Shown: piece by piece, positions 12,634 through 24,420 of the stretch
Position numbering within the stretch: the stretch's first letter is position 1
How the letters are laid out: the number at the start of each line of letters is the position of its first letter
NCBI GenBank assembly: GCA_025642075.2
Contig: JAODUO010001195.1
Span: forward strand, 97,001-161,000
Length of the DNA stretch: 64,000 bases
Source of the DNA: Ridgeia piscesae
Lineage: Eukaryota; Annelida; Polychaeta; Sabellida; Siboglinidae
Direction of reading: 5' to 3'
Notes under the pieces: model-generated
What the model was told of the DNA's origin: nothing
Databases searched by the model: none
The model's input: only the letters and a program-made list of their open reading frames with translations
Program-made: the position numbers and the translations under genes

Positions 12634-12729
12634 TTCTAAGAAAGACGACAAAGTGACACATGGCTCTGTTGCCCCCAGCGTCTGTTGCACTGTACACCAC
12701 AGGGGAGACGCCAGGCATGAACACGTCTC
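12634..12729 (-). CDS. Exon 28: HYR domain, second part
   Basis: The 96-bp phase 1-1 exon has acceptor TTTTTGCAG and donor GTATGTG. It encodes GDVFMPGVSPVVYSATDAGG, NRAMCHFVVFLR. The Y-x-ATD-x-GN-x-A-x-C-x-F-x-V segment is the highly characteristic end of HYR domains. Confidence 0.88.
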
Positions 12730-12979
12730 CTGCAAAAACACTTCAAGTCTTTAGATCGAAAAACATACATATTTTCCCTACCCCCTAATTCTATTACCAG
12801 CTGCGAATGTCATCATAGTTAAGGGGGATCAAGTAATAATTAAAAATACGACGTAAATGACTACTTTAAATTTTGTAACAACGTCCAATTTCTAGTCATC
12901 AATTCCAGTCATCTTATAAACACCATATTAAATACCTGACATCAACAAGATTTCATTTGTTAAATGAACTTCAGCTAAC
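12730..12979. other. Intron 27, no feature seen
   Basis: Short AT-rich intron joining the two halves of the HYR domain. No repeat is evident. Confidence 0.6.
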
Positions 12980-13156
12980 CTGTCGTTTCCACTGGTCTCC
13001 CATAATGAACGTTCTGTACAATACCTGACTTGTAGTTCATGGTCACTGTGTGTTGACCATCAAAAGTTGGTTCTGGAAAGTTGACTTCCGCAAGATGTCC
13101 ACCGCTCACTATTCCAACATCTCCCAAAGGACACGTCGCCGTTGGGGGCAACTTGT
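12980..13156 (-). CDS. Exon 27: HYR (hyalin repeat) domain, first part
   Basis: The 177-bp phase 1-1 exon has acceptor TGTTTCAG and donor GTTAGCT. It encodes DKLPPTATCPLGDVGIVSGG, then VNFPEPTFDGQHTVTMNY. The P-P-x-x-x-C-P start and the V-x-F-x-EP-T segment are those of HYR domains, an immunoglobulin-like fold found in hyalin and SVEP1-type proteins. Confidence 0.85.
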
Positions 13157-14013
13157 CTGAAACAGAAGAAGACAGAGGGAGGCTGTTGAAAACGTTTACC
13201 ATTTCAATATGGTAAGCCCATTCAGTTTCTACACATAATCGTCCACTAGGTGGAGGCACAAGTTCTATACAGTATTTTAGGCTGATGTCTTAAGTATTGC
13301 AAAAGTACTACCCCCGGGTAGTCAGGTTTTTGTTCATTTTGTATAAGAGATTTTCGGCCGCAGTAATGGCCGATGACATTACTTATGACATTGGTGGCGA
13401 TTTACCAAGTAAAACTTATGTAGGCGGATTGTTTTTATCATATTAAATTAGTGATGTAATTTGTTGTATATATCTGGTGACAATCACTCTAAGTAAATAA
13501 CCAGCAATAATAAACTTTGTAAACATTACAGACAGACGCAAACCTGCAACTAACAGTGGTCATTATTCTAATTATGAATGATGTATTTTCCGGGTTTACG
13601 ATTGTGAAATTAAATATATCCCAGCTACATTAGTTGTTGAGTATTCACTTTTATGAATTACATGTGATGTTCCTATTGATAAATGCATTATTGCAACTGA
13701 AATCTTGAGTTGAAATGATGCAGTTGATTTCATGTCAAGTCCCCGGGAATGCAGTATTCCCGGATCACAGCAGTTGTGGGCTGTAGTACTGAAAGGGTTA
13801 AGGCACACTGTGGTAACTTTAAGATGTAGATCATCTGCCTCGCCATTGTCTTGACTCTAGTCATGACATAGAGGGATGATGGTATTGGGCAACAATTTTT
13901 AAGGCCACATAGTCTAACTTCACATTTCAGAATTTTATCGGGGAAATGTAACGGGAAACATTCAAAAACATCTACGGATAAAGACAAGTTCCACGGGGGG
14001 GGGAGGAAGGCAC
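13157..14013. other. Intron 26, no feature seen
   Basis: Unique-looking sequence with moderate AT content. A run of nine C on the minus strand next to the exon 26 donor (about 13,995-14,003) is the only compositional oddity. Confidence 0.55.
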
Positions 14014-14309
14014 CTGTTAGTTTGTCGATACAAATGCTGCCGTCTGTATCCAGCTGTTGTCCAGCGGGGCAGATTGTCTGACCGCGAGTGGACGGAGACA
14101 TCTTATTCATGCCAAGTCCAGGTTGATAGCTGTCCCAGGTCCAGTCGGCGGTCAGTCCCTGGGTGTAGGACTGGCTGGTGACCGGGGTTGTCCTTGCATT
14201 AAACACACTGATGACGTCTGCAATGCTCCGGGCCACGTCCCAAACCTGCACCAGACTCAACACACCGCGGAACACGTCCGACTTGAACCCACCAATCCGC
14301 AGCACAACA
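14014..14309 (-). CDS. Exon 26: pentraxin/laminin-G domain, part 3, and linker
   Basis: The 296-bp exon runs phase 2 to 1, acceptor TTTGCAG. It encodes VVLRIGGFKSDVFRGVLSLV, QVWDVARS, then a linker with ADWTWDSYQPG and TICPAGQQLDTDGSICID. The G-x-LS-x-V-x-VWD motif is typical of the last pentraxin strand and helix. The donor GTGCCTT is weak and sits beside a run of C residues, but it joins exon 27 in frame. Confidence 0.83.
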
Positions 14310-14356
14310 CTGCAAATGAAAACACAACTTGTACTTCACGCAAGGCACCAACACAA

Positions 14357-14967
14357 CACCTGGGTGCCATTTCACTAAGATACAATTCAAACTTAAGGAT
14401 TATAAGCCACTGGTCCCAAAGTAACTCTGGTGAAAAGCTATCATATCTTCATAAAATTTGAGGATTATATTACCCATGTGAAGGTTATTTAAATTTAGGA
14501 AAATTTGCTAATTTGCATAATTGTTGCCATGGCAACAGCGATTTACATGGATACGGGTGTATGCCCACACGGCAAAAATTATTCAGAGTAAATGATAGCA
14601 AGTACCATCATACAGTTGCAATAAATTGTTTGTTGGAATGTTCCTTTGCACAATAGGGTGGTTTTGGGCTGTACATTTTAGTGTTTTATGACTATCGTGA
14701 ACTGCACCATGTAAGTGAATTTTTTTCTTCAAATTCCTTAAACAAAATCCATTGTTAAATTAAATGACTTTTTCAAAACACAAATTCCCAATGCCGTATT
14801 GGTGAGGACATTATTTCAATGACACACCAGTGACAATGTCCCGTTAGCGCATCACGGTGTTGACAGTTTTCACGTATTCAAGATCACTTTTAAGGATCAA
14901 AATTGCTTTAAATGTGCAAAATCGGGTTAAGAGCTCTTAACAACGTTAGTGAAATGGGCCCCAGGTG
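14357..14967. mobile_element. Candidate inverted-repeat DNA element (MITE-like), about 611 bp
   Basis: The left end CACCTGGGTGCCATTTCACT and the reverse complement of the right end, CACCTGGGGCCCATTTCACT, agree at 18 of 20 positions; both continue with AA. Internal TTAAG-type segments also occur in both arms. No coding sequence is inside, and I could not define a target-site duplication. It lies in intron 25 between two pentraxin exons. Confidence 0.6.
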
Positions 14968-15243
14968 AAATGAAAATGGCTGGGATTTATTTCTGATACT
15001 TGAACAGTGCCAAATGTATAAATACACTGAGGGATTATTGTTGTGTCAATTATCTAATATGTATTGATCTTTCAGGTGTTTTACAGCAGGCCTTGACATT
15101 AAAGTTTTGTATCCACAGGCCCGGGGTGCCAGTAGATTTGAAAGGTTACTGGCCCGCCCAAAAAGGTTACTGGCTCGGATACTGTAAATAAAATATGCTG
15201 CTACCATCTTGTTTATGCAAACACTGTCTCTGTCACTACTTAC
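14968..15243. other. Intron 25 remainder
   Basis: About 15,105-15,185 has two short near-copies of 'aaaggttactggc'. No other feature was recognised. Confidence 0.45.
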
Positions 15244-15471
15244 AGGACTGGGTGGTCAACTGGTGTGTAACTAGCCATGTCGCCGGATACTCCATCGACA
15301 TTCAACGTGGCCTTGTCACCGTCCAGACTTAGTGACACATAATGCCACTGGCCATTGTTGACATGCGTGCCAAGAGGATATGTCAAACTGACATCATCAC
15401 CTCCGCCAAAGATCATCTTGACTCCTGTCTCACTCATTGACACAACTGTGCTTATTACCTCCGATTGCAAT
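15244..15471 (-). CDS. Exon 25: pentraxin/laminin-G domain, part 2
   Basis: The 228-bp exon runs phase 2 to 2, acceptor TTTCAG, donor GTAAGTA. It encodes GVKMIFGGGDDVSLTYPLG and NNGQWHYVSLSLDGDKATL followed by NVDG. The G-x-W-H-x-V-x-L strand followed by a short VDG hairpin is the conserved centre of LamG/pentraxin domains. Confidence 0.88.
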
Positions 15472-15539
15472 CTGAAACAAATAAACAACGCTGTCAACAA
15501 ATAGTAAGCGATTCAATCAAGAGAACCCTGTCTCAGTGT

Positions 15540-15762
15540 GCTGCCGTTTTGAACATTGACCATAGCGCAGGTTCAATCTCTCCACATTGCCCCAGTTCAC
15601 TCAGTTGTGGATAACTGTGTAGCAATAGTGTTTGTGCATTTGTTACAACATGGCTGAATCCTTCCTACAGAAGTCAGGAGTGTCCGACTGAACAGGTTTG
15701 CCAGGGGGTGTAAAGCACTTTGAGTAATCCTGAGGATTGGATAAAGCGCTATGTAAAAACCT
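15540..15762 (+). mobile_element. Diverged SINE-like copy with LINE-type tail
   Basis: B-box-like AGGTTCAATCTC is followed by CATTGCCCCAGTTCACTCAG, GGCTGAATCCTTCC, and a tail with CACTTTGAGTAATCCTGAGG then GATTGGATAAAGCGCTATGT. Body and tail match the copies at 31,007 and 37,864 (there on the minus strand). It sits in intron 24; the rest of 15,472-16,129 is unremarkable. Confidence 0.7.
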
Positions 15763-16129
15763 TTTCATGCAACAGTGGATGTAAACATACTTTTTCATCG
15801 ATAACCCACAGATGATATGTTCTGATATCTCATGATAAGCATGTTTGTGAATTTCAAGTGTATATCACTACACCAAGTCAACATTATAATATGTATACAA
15901 TTATAGTTCATAGTGTCGACATTATATAACTTATACAATTATAGTTACAGAAGTGGTAACAATTTGACTTGCATTACCTCTGTGCATCATATGTCGAGTA
16001 TCAACATTCATGTTGTAACTTTTTACCCTAGGCACATATATCTTATGCAAAACATTCCCCATCGAAGAGTAGTTTGGCCAGAACTTTACAGTATTGTTTA
16101 TGGCAGAATGTATAAAATAAACTACTTAC

Positions 16130-16286
16130 TTGACCCGGTACAGACTCAAGAATGTTCCCGTGCCACTGCTGTCTGTGTAGCGCACCCATACACCCAGACT
16201 CACTGACGACACATTCACATGAAATGTGTGCAGTGAGTACGCACCACCCCGGCCGTCAAACTCCATGTCCTGGTCTCTGTCTGTGT
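16130..16286 (-). CDS. Exon 24: pentraxin/laminin-G domain, part 1
   Basis: The 157-bp exon runs phase 1 to 2, acceptor GCTGTAG, donor GTAAGTA. It encodes MEFDGRGGAYSLHTFHV, then VSLGVWVRYTDSSGTGTFLS. This matches the opening of LamG/pentraxin beta-sandwiches, with the early FDG, then a W-x-R strand followed by a GT-x-LSL strand. Confidence 0.83.
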
Positions 16287-16789
16287 CTACAGCCACAAGT
16301 ACATTGAAAGAATGAACGTTTTATTTCGGTCACCACATACAAATAAATGCACAAGTATACAAGTGAGTATAAAAAGTAACCGTGGAGATCCTCTAGAAAA
16401 CCCTAAGGGCTTATACCGAAGACCACCAGAACATAATAATTTAAAGACATTTTCATTTATTATATAAACAGTCAAATAATAAAAATATATAATAGTAAAG
16501 CAAATAATGTTTCGTAACTGCAATTAATTAATACAATACCTACAAAAGATCTTTTAGACTACTAGTTAAAATGTACACTTTTAGTGTACTACTACTATTT
16601 TTAGCACAAGTGGCATAAATTCATCACATATTCCAATATACTTAACCAACACAAAATCCTATGTGAAGTTTGTGAACACAAAACGTATTCTTAAACTAAA
16701 ATATCATCAAGAATATATTAAAGTAATAACAATATATAACATTACCTACCACTAGAACACTACTACTACTACTACTACTACTACTGCTG

Positions 16790-16827
<38 letters not shown>

Positions 16828-17490
16828 ACTGCTACTGCTACTGCTACTGCTACTGCTACTGCTACTGCTACTGCTACTGCTACTACTACCACATCTTTGG
16901 TATCATGAATGATGCTAATTACCTAAATAAGTCTAAAAATAAAACAAAAATAATAATAAAAAAACTAATAATAAATAATAATACTCCGAACGAGAAACAG
17001 CATGAGAGAGATTACTAAGACTGTGTTAACAACATGTTGGCTGGATGTGAGGTTATCAGAAGCTAACTTATTATGATAACAACACATTAGCTTGACATAA
17101 CATGTCAGTTTTTAAATATTACAATGACAACATATTGGCATAGTAGCACAGTGGCACGGCGTAGTAGTGCTATGTGTAGATCTTGAGACTCATTTGGACG
17201 GACAAAATCCATCGTGGATGAGTAGAAATATCAGACAGGTGTGGACAGGTAAAAAAATTAAGGAGCAGTCTTCAAAAATCATAGATATTATCAGTTATGC
17301 CTTAAAAATGGGTGTCACATGTGTGTTTGTAGGTTAATTGTAGGTCATAAAATACATCTCATCTGGAGTGCTTGTGTGTCAGTTAACATCCCCGTGTTCA
17401 CGCCACAAAATGTGTGCCTGCAAAGATTTTAGCCTGCATAAAGGCCTGGTTAGTGACATCAAGGAAAATAACATAGCCTTAAGGACTTAC
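16287..17490. other. Intron 23 with a trinucleotide tract and a dispersed repeat
   Basis: It contains an ACT/GCT microsatellite at 16,756-16,889 and, at about 17,190-17,445, the second copy of the dispersed repeat seen at 3,073-3,300. The rest is very AT-rich with no exon seen. Confidence 0.65.
16756..16889. repeat. Trinucleotide/hexanucleotide microsatellite (ACT, GCT, ACTGCT)
   Basis: An ACT run changes to GCT and then to an alternating GCTACT hexamer pattern, ending in ACT again. Confidence 0.95.
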
Positions 17491-17628
17491 CTTTCTCACA
17501 GGCAGGTCCCACTTTCCCTATGGGACACTGACAGAATGCGTTGTTAACAGTGTCAATGCAAGTGCCACCCCCACAGTTCCTGCCAGCGCAATCGTCTATA
17601 TCTGTTTGACACGTGATGCCAGTAAATC
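17491..17628 (-). CDS. Exon 23: end of EGF 13 and EGF 14
   Basis: The 138-bp phase 1-1 exon has acceptor GCAAACAG and donor GTAAGTC. It begins GFTGITCQTDIDDCAGRNC, then GGGTCIDTVNNAFCQC and GPACEK. DIDDC is a calcium-binding start. It is the last EGF before the pentraxin/LamG domain. Confidence 0.88.
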
Positions 17629-18190
17629 CTGTTTGCAACAAACATGTTTGCCTACTTAAATTCAGGTACTATAAAATATTCAAAGCAGATTTATAGGTTT
17701 ATAGGTTTATTTATAGGACCATATTTATACAATAATATGCTGGTGCTGTACAATACAAGAAAAGACACAATGAAAGTTGATATAAACACACTTATATTGA
17801 TATACTGGGTAATATAAAAGAGTAAAATGAAATAAATACCTAGATAAATAGATTATTTAATTAAAGTTTTAAAATAATAAAAAGTAAAATTAATAATTCA
17901 ATTACAAACATCCGACATAGTGTAAATAATTACCTAACAAGTGTAAGACTATTTCAATTAATAAAGTGTTATGCATAAAATTAAGTGAATTAATGCAGAC
18001 TCTGTACATATGGTAGATTACATGATACTGTAAAATGTTACGCATAATTCCATAATTTTAAGTTGGCTTTATGTTAAAATAAAAAGGAGACATAGCATAG
18101 GCAGAAATTATTCTGTACCCCTCATAACAGCCACAAAAGTATGGTTTGGCTACAAATACATTGAGACATAACTTTGGTCTAATGTCACAC
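17629..18190. other. Intron 22, no feature seen
   Basis: AT-rich sequence with a short 'tttataggt' duplication near 17,690-17,715. No exon or element was recognised. Confidence 0.55.
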
Positions 18191-18313
18191 CTGGTTGACA
18201 AGAGCATGTGAAACTTCCAGTTGACGTCACACTGCAGGAACCTCCATTCTCACAAATGTTGTCCGTGTCACTGCAGTAGTCTCTGACACAGTGACACCAG
18301 TCACCTTTGAACT
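18191..18313 (-). CDS. Exon 22: end of EGF 12 and most of EGF 13
   Basis: The 123-bp phase 1-1 exon has acceptor GTTGTAG (weak pyrimidine tract) and donor GTGTGAC. It reads QFKGDWCHCVRDYCSDTDN, then ICENGGSC, SFTCSCQP. The C at HCVRDYC is an extra cysteine between the end of EGF 12 and the start of EGF 13, so disulfide pairing here may be unusual. Confidence 0.82.
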
Positions 18314-18646
18314 CTACAACACACACCTGGACACTACAAAACTACGACAAAGTCACACTCATATCATTATGTACTATTATTATATGTATACGTAGCAATA
18401 AAAATAAATTAAAATTATTGTTTTGTTTACGACTGCCCATACTGGGACTCAGTATGTTTTCAGACAATCTACAAATTTGCGAAATGATTTATTTTGACCA
18501 ATAATAATTTATTTATACATTTTTAGACACCTAAAAATTGTATGTACAGTGTCGTCTTATGAGGGAATGCATTTATAGTGATCCAAAGTTAGCATAAAAG
18601 TTTATTATTAAGAACACTTGTTATGGTATAAACTGAATCTACTTAC

Positions 18647-18774
18647 GCTGTGTACAGATACATTTGGCCTCTCCATGCTCCATATAACACGTTCCTCCGT
18701 TCCGACACGGGTCACCCACTGTGCACAAGTCAGCGCTGTCAGAACAGTTCCGTCCCCAATAACCTCTTGTGCAC
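18647..18774 (-). CDS. Exon 21: end of EGF 11 and most of EGF 12
   Basis: The 128-bp exon runs phase 2 to 1, donor GTAAGTA. I chose the acceptor TACTTGCAG because it gives a regular EGF end (FCQCTRGYWGRNC). A second acceptor, TTTCTAG, 21 bp upstream would add seven residues including two cysteines, also in frame. EGF 12 follows: DLCTVGDPCRNGGTC, AKCICTQ. Confidence 0.82.
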
Positions 18775-19680
18775 CTGCAAGTACCACCAGAGCACCTAGA
18801 AATGTGTTTTCCAGGTTCACGAAACCAAATGTTACAATTTGTATTACATTATTCTGTTTCTCCAACTCTCCTTCCTACAAAATGGTGTTGCCACCTAGTG
18901 GCACCGGTATAGCTTTACTGTTTTCACCAGTCATCCGCCAGGTGGAGAGACCACATTTGCTGTTTCTTGTTTCTGTTGTAAACTAACTTGGTGCTACTGA
19001 CGTCGCGTAAAATTCAAGCTGGGGTGGCATATGGCTATATAGTGTTTAGAAATTATTTATTCATCCAGACATGCATGTGTGTTTATGTAGTCACATGGGT
19101 GCAGAAGTTGCAGATACAGGTGGAACTTCTGGGGTTGTCACTGGGTTGACAGGAAGTAATTACAATAAATGATTGATCTGATATCTGTTTCATAGATAAA
19201 TGTCAGAGACTGCTGAAAACAAGGGTGCCTGAATGCGGTATATTGAATGCAGGCCAAGGATTGCATGTGTTTAATATACAATTCCAGGGATTCTCTATAC
19301 CTTTTGATGATAAAATATATTGCTTTTATAAATTAGGGGTTTACGATACTTTTAAAAAGAATATTTCATGTGTAGTGTCATTACACCATTTGTTAACTAT
19401 TACTAATCAAATAAATTAAATAAACGTAATACGTCGGTTTGGGTTAAATGATCTTGGTTTAATATAATATGGGTAAGCCTTCAAGATTTTCTTAATGAAT
19501 GGCAACGTTGTCAGTAAATATGTTTGCAATTCACATGCAAAAAGCTGTTTGTTCCTTACTGAATTCAGGAATAACTATTAAATATGTCCAACAACTCTGA
19601 CAGGTTACGTGTCCTAATACATGTCATTTACCAGAATCCATGTTTCTCCCCAGAATGAACATATGCACCTGTTCAAACTC
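18775..19680. other. Intron 20, proximal part, no element recognised
   Basis: Besides the alternative acceptor at 18,796-18,797, the interval is AT-rich and unique-looking up to the 19-bp array. Confidence 0.55.
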
Positions 19681-22373
19681 TCGGTGGCACCTGGTGAGGC
19701 ATGAGGTTCCTGGTGAGGCATGAGGTTCCTGGTGAAGCATGAGGTTCCTGGTGAGGCATGAGGTTCGTGGTGAGGCATGAGGTTCCTTGTGATGTATGAG
19801 GTTCCTGGTGAGGCATGAGGTTCCTGGTGAGGCATGAGGTTCCTGGTGAGGCATGAGGTTCCTGGTGAGGCATGAGGTTCCTGGTGAGGCATGAGGTTCC
19901 TGGTGAGGCATGAGGTTCCTGGTGAGGTATGAGGTTCCTGGTGAGGTATGAGGTTCCTGGTGAGGCATGAGGTTCCTGGTGAGTATGAGGTTCCTGGTGA
20001 GGCATGAGGTTCCTGGTGAGGTATGAGGTTCCTGGTGAGGCATGAGGTTCCTTGTTATGTATGATGTTCCTGGTGAGGCATGAGGTTCCTGGTGAGGCAT
20101 GAGGTTCCTGGTGAGGCATGAGGTTCCTTGTGATGTGTGAGGTTCCTGGTGAGGCATGAGGTTCCTGGTGAGGTATGAGGTTCCTGGTGAGGCATGAGGT
20201 TCCTGGTGAGGCATGAGGTTCCTGGTGAGGCATGAGGTTCCTGGTGAGGCATGAGGTTCCTGGTGAGGCATGAGGTTCCTTGTGATGTATGAGGTTCCTG
20301 GTGAGGCATGAGGTTCCTGGTGAGGCAAGAGGTTCCTGGTGAGGCATGAGGTTCCTGGTGAGGCATGAGGTTCCTGGTGAGGCATGAGGTTCCTGGTGAG
20401 GTATGAGGTTCATGGTGAGGCATGAGGTTCCTGGTGAGGTATGAGGTTCCTTGTGATGTATGAGGTTCCTGGTGAGGCATGAGGTTCCTGGTGAGGTATG
20501 AGGTTCCTGGTGAGGCATGAGGTTCCTGGTGAGGTATGAGGTTCCTGGTGAGGTATGAGGTTCCTGGTGAGGCATGAGGTTCCTGGTGAGGTATGAGGTT
20601 CCTGGTGAGGCATGAGGTTCCTGGTGAGTATGAGGTTCCTGGTGAGGCATGAGGTTCCTGGTGAGGTATGAGGTTCCTGGTGAGGCATGAGGTTCCTTGT
20701 TATGTATGATGTTCCTGGTGAGGCATGAGGTTCCTGGTGAGGCATGAGGTTCCTGGTGAGGCATGAGGTTCCTGGTGAGGCATGAGGTTCCTGGTGAGGA
20801 TGAGGTTCCTGGTGAGGATGAGGTTCCTGGTGAGGCATGAGGTTCCTGGTGAGGCATGAGGTTCCTGGTGAGGATGAGGTTCCTGGTGAGGCTATGAGGT
20901 TCCTGGTGAGGCATGAGGTTCCTGGTGAGGTATGAGGTTCCTGGTGAGGATGAGGTTCCTGGTGAGGCATGAGGTTCCTGGTGAGGTATGAGGTTCCTGG
21001 TGAGGCATGAGGTTCCTGGTGAGGTATGAGGTTCCTGGTGAGGCATGAGGTTCCTTGTTATGTATGATGTTCCTGGTGAGGCATGAGGTTCCTGGTGAGG
21101 CATGAGGTTCCTGGTGAGGCATGAGGTTCCTGGTGAGGCATGAGGTTCCTGGTGAGGCATGAGGTTCCTTGTGATGTATGAGGTTCCTGGTGAGGCATGA
21201 GGTTCCTGGTGAGGTATGAGGTTCCTGGTGAGGCATGAGGTTCCTGGTGAGGCATGAGGTTCCTTGTGATGTATGAGGTTCCTGGTGAGGCATGAGGTTC
21301 CTGGTGAGGCATGAGGTTCCTGGTGAGGATGAGGTTCTTGTTAGTATGAGGTTCCTGGTGAGGCATGAGGTTCCTGGTGAGGTATGAGGTTCCTGGTAGG
21401 CATGAGGTTCCTTGTATGAGGTTCCTGGTGAGGCATGAGGTTCCTGGTGAGGTATGAGGTTCCTGGTGAGGCATGAGGTTCCTGGTGAGATATGAGGTTC
21501 CTGGTGAGGCATGAGGTTCCTGGTGAGGCATGAGGTTCCTTGTATGTATGATGTTCCTGGTGAGGCATGAGGTTCCTGGTGAGGTATGAGGTTCCTGGTG
21601 AGGCATGAGGTTCCTGGTGAGGCATGAGGTTCCTTGTGATGTATGAGGTTCCTGGTGAGGCATGAGGTTCCTGGTGAGGCATGAGGTTCCTGGTGAGGCA
21701 TGAGGTTCCTGGTGAGGCATGAGGTTCCTTGTTAAGTATGAGGTTCCTGGTGAGATGAGGTTCCTGGTGAGGCATGAGGTTCCTGGTGAGGTATGAGGTT
21801 CCTGGTGAGGCATGAGGTTCCTTGTATGTATGAGTTCCTGGTGAGGCATGAGGTTCCTGGTGAGGCATGAGGTTCCTTGTTAAGTATGAGGTTCCTGGTG
21901 AGGTATGACGTTCCTGGTGAGGCATGAGGTTCCTGGTGAGATATGAGGTTCCTGGTGAGGCATGAGGTTCCTGGTGAGGTATGAGGTTCCTGGTGAGGCA
22001 TGAGGTTCCTTGTCATGTATGAGGGGTTCCTGGTGAGGCATGAGGTTCCTGGTGAGGCATGAGGTTCCTGGTGAGGCATGAGGTTCCTGGTGAGGCATGA
22101 GGTTCCTGGTGAGGCATGAGGTTCCTTGTTATGTATGATGTTCCTGGTGAGGCATGAGGTTCCTGGTGAGGCATGAGGTTCCTGGTGAGGCATGAGGTTC
22201 CTGGTGAGGCATGAGGTTCCTGGTGAGGTATGAGGTTCCTGGTGAGGCATGAGGTTCCTGGTGAGGCATGAGGTTCCTGGTCAGGCATGAGGTTCCTGGC
22301 AAGGCATGAGGTTCCTTGTGAGGCATGAGGTTCCTGGTGAGGCATGAGATTCCTTGTGAGGCATGAGGTGTCA
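19681..22373. repeat. 19-bp minisatellite array, about 140 copies
   Basis: The unit is CATGAGGTTCCTGGTGAGG, with frequent TATGAGG, CTTGTGATG and CTTGTTATGTATGATG variants that recur at intervals, so longer blocks have been duplicated. The minus strand gives long open frames only because 19 bp cycles through three frames lacking stops. Confidence 0.97.
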
Positions 22374-23074
22374 TAGTTTTAGTTTTTAATGTCTCGATTC
22401 GTTCAGGCTGAGCAGTGCCATTTCATTCATTGACAAACTTGTGTATGAGTGTCAGCATACTGGACCAGTATAAGTCTCGATTCACGAACAGGCTGACAGT
22501 GCCTTTCATATATTGACAAAATGTGTATGATCAGCATTGCCTCACACTTTGACACGCATTGTTTATTTATTAAGATTTGTATTTAAGTAATTAAAATTAA
22601 AAAACATGTGCCATCTCGGGGACCCCCCTTGGCGGCTTTCTGCAGCCCCACAGTTGCTCGAACATCCCGGTTGAGAAGTGTTACGTAAGGTATATAGTTG
22701 GGATATCTACAAAGTGCACCTGTACGTGAACCTAACATAATAATACAAAAAGCAAAGCACCAGAATCAACAGCAGTGTTCTCAGGCACTTTACATGCATG
22801 TTACTTTAGTTAAGATTGGATATTATAATAAAATAAATTAAAAATAAAAATGCATTCTATATGTAGGCCTATATGTGAAATAGTAATATAAAACATTAAT
22901 TGCATTATTTATTATACCTCAACGTCCAAAGAATTAAAAGTACAAGTAAATGATAAATATTTAACAAAAACTAAATAATATTGCTAAAATGTAATAATAT
23001 TAACTATTTTAAAATGATCATAATAATTGCATGACATATGGGTAAATGCAATTGATGATGCACATGACACTCAC
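22374..23074. other. Intron 20, distal part, with a short tandem duplication
   Basis: Two imperfect copies about 83 bp apart start with GTCTCGATTC at 22,391 and 22,474 and continue through a CAGGCTGA segment and a TTGACAAA segment. The rest is AT-rich. Confidence 0.6.
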
Positions 23075-23268
23075 TGACAGAAATAGTCTTTGAAGACATC
23101 GACACACGTAGCACCTTTCTGGCACGGATCAGGACTACAGTAACTTGTGATTGATTCACATCTCTTGCCCGTCCAACCCTCAGCACAGCCACAGGAGAAG
23201 TCGTTGAGTTGGTTCTCACAGACACCTCTGTGTAGACACGGCTGACTGACACACTCGTCATAGTCCTC
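23075..23268 (-). CDS. Exon 20: EGF 10 and most of EGF 11
   Basis: The 194-bp exon runs phase 0 to 2, acceptor GTTGACAG, donor GTGAGTG. It encodes EDYDECVSQPCLHRGVC, NDFSCGC, WTGKRC, then SYCSPDPCQKGATC and CVDVFKDYFC. It stops one residue after the fourth Cys of EGF 11. Exon 21 supplies CTRGYWGRNC. Confidence 0.87.
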
Positions 23269-23294
23269 CTGTCAACACAGGGGCATGTTCAGTG

Positions 23295-24420
23295 CGGCAC
23301 AGGCACATTCACAGTGGTGTAGGCACATTCACAGTGGTGTAGGCACATTCACAGTGGTGTAGGCACATTCACAGTGGTGTAGACTCATTGCACTAGAGTA
23401 GGCACATTCACAGTGGTGTAGATGCATTGCAATAGAGTAGGCACATTCACAGTGGTGTAGATGCATTGCAATAGAGTAGGCACATTCACAGTGGTGTAGA
23501 TGCATTGCAATAGAGTAGGCACATTCACAGTGGTGTAGATGCATTGCACTAGAGTAGGCACATTCACAGTGGTGTAGATGCATTGCACTAGAGTAGGCAC
23601 ATTCACAGTGGTGTAGATGCATTGCAATAGAGTAGGCACATTCACAGTGGTGTAGACTCATTCACAATAGTGTAGGCACATTCACAGTGGTGTAGACTCA
23701 TTGAACTAGAGTAGGCACATTCACAGTGGCATAGGCACATTCACAATAGTGAAGGCACATTCACAGTGGTGTAGACTCATTGCACTAGGGTAGACACATT
23801 CACAGTGGTGTAGATGCATTGCAATAGAGTAGGCACACTCACAGTGGTATAGGCACATTCACAATAGTGTAGGCACATTCACAGTGGTGTAGACGCATTG
23901 CAATAGAGTAGGCACATCCACAGTGGTGTAGGCATATTCACAGTGGTGTAGACTCGTTGCACTAGAGTAGGCACATTCACAGTGGTGTAGGCACATTCAC
24001 AGTGGTGTAGACTCATTGCACTAAAGTAGGCACATTCACAGTGGTATAGGCACATTCACAATAGTGTAGGCACATTCACAGTGGTGTAGACGCATTGAAA
24101 TAGGGTAGGCACATTCACAGTGGTGTATACTCATTGCAATAGAGTAGGCACATTCACAGTGGTGTAGGCACATTCACAGTGGTGTAGACGCATTGCAATA
24201 GAGTAGGCACATTCACAGTGGTGTAGACACATTCACAGTGGTGTATACTCATTGCAATAGAGTAGGCACATTCACAGTGGTGTAGGCACATTCACAGTGG
24301 TGTAGACGCATTGAAATAGAGTAGGCACATTCACAGTGGTGTAGACTCATTGCAATACAGTAGGCACATTCACAGTGGTGTAAACACATTCAAAATGGTT
24401 TAGGCACATTCAGTGCATAG
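23295..24420. repeat. 20-bp / 39-bp composite minisatellite
   Basis: The basic unit is GTAGGCACATTCACAGTGGT. In most of the array it alternates with a diverged sister unit containing GTAGATGCATTGCAATAGA, giving a 39-bp composite period. The array decays into diverged copies to about 24,680. It lies in intron 19. Confidence 0.95.

Noticed and set aside
18775..18795. Upstream acceptor as the main start of exon 21
   Set aside because: It is usable in frame, but it breaks the regular EGF spacing (two extra cysteines). It is kept only as a possible alternative form.
19614..22374. Several overlapping minus-strand open frames with PHQEPHASPGT-type repeats
   Set aside because: The 19-bp unit has no stop in any minus-strand frame, so it produces overlapping frames. 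There are no splice sites fitting the gene's phase, and indels shift the frames freely.
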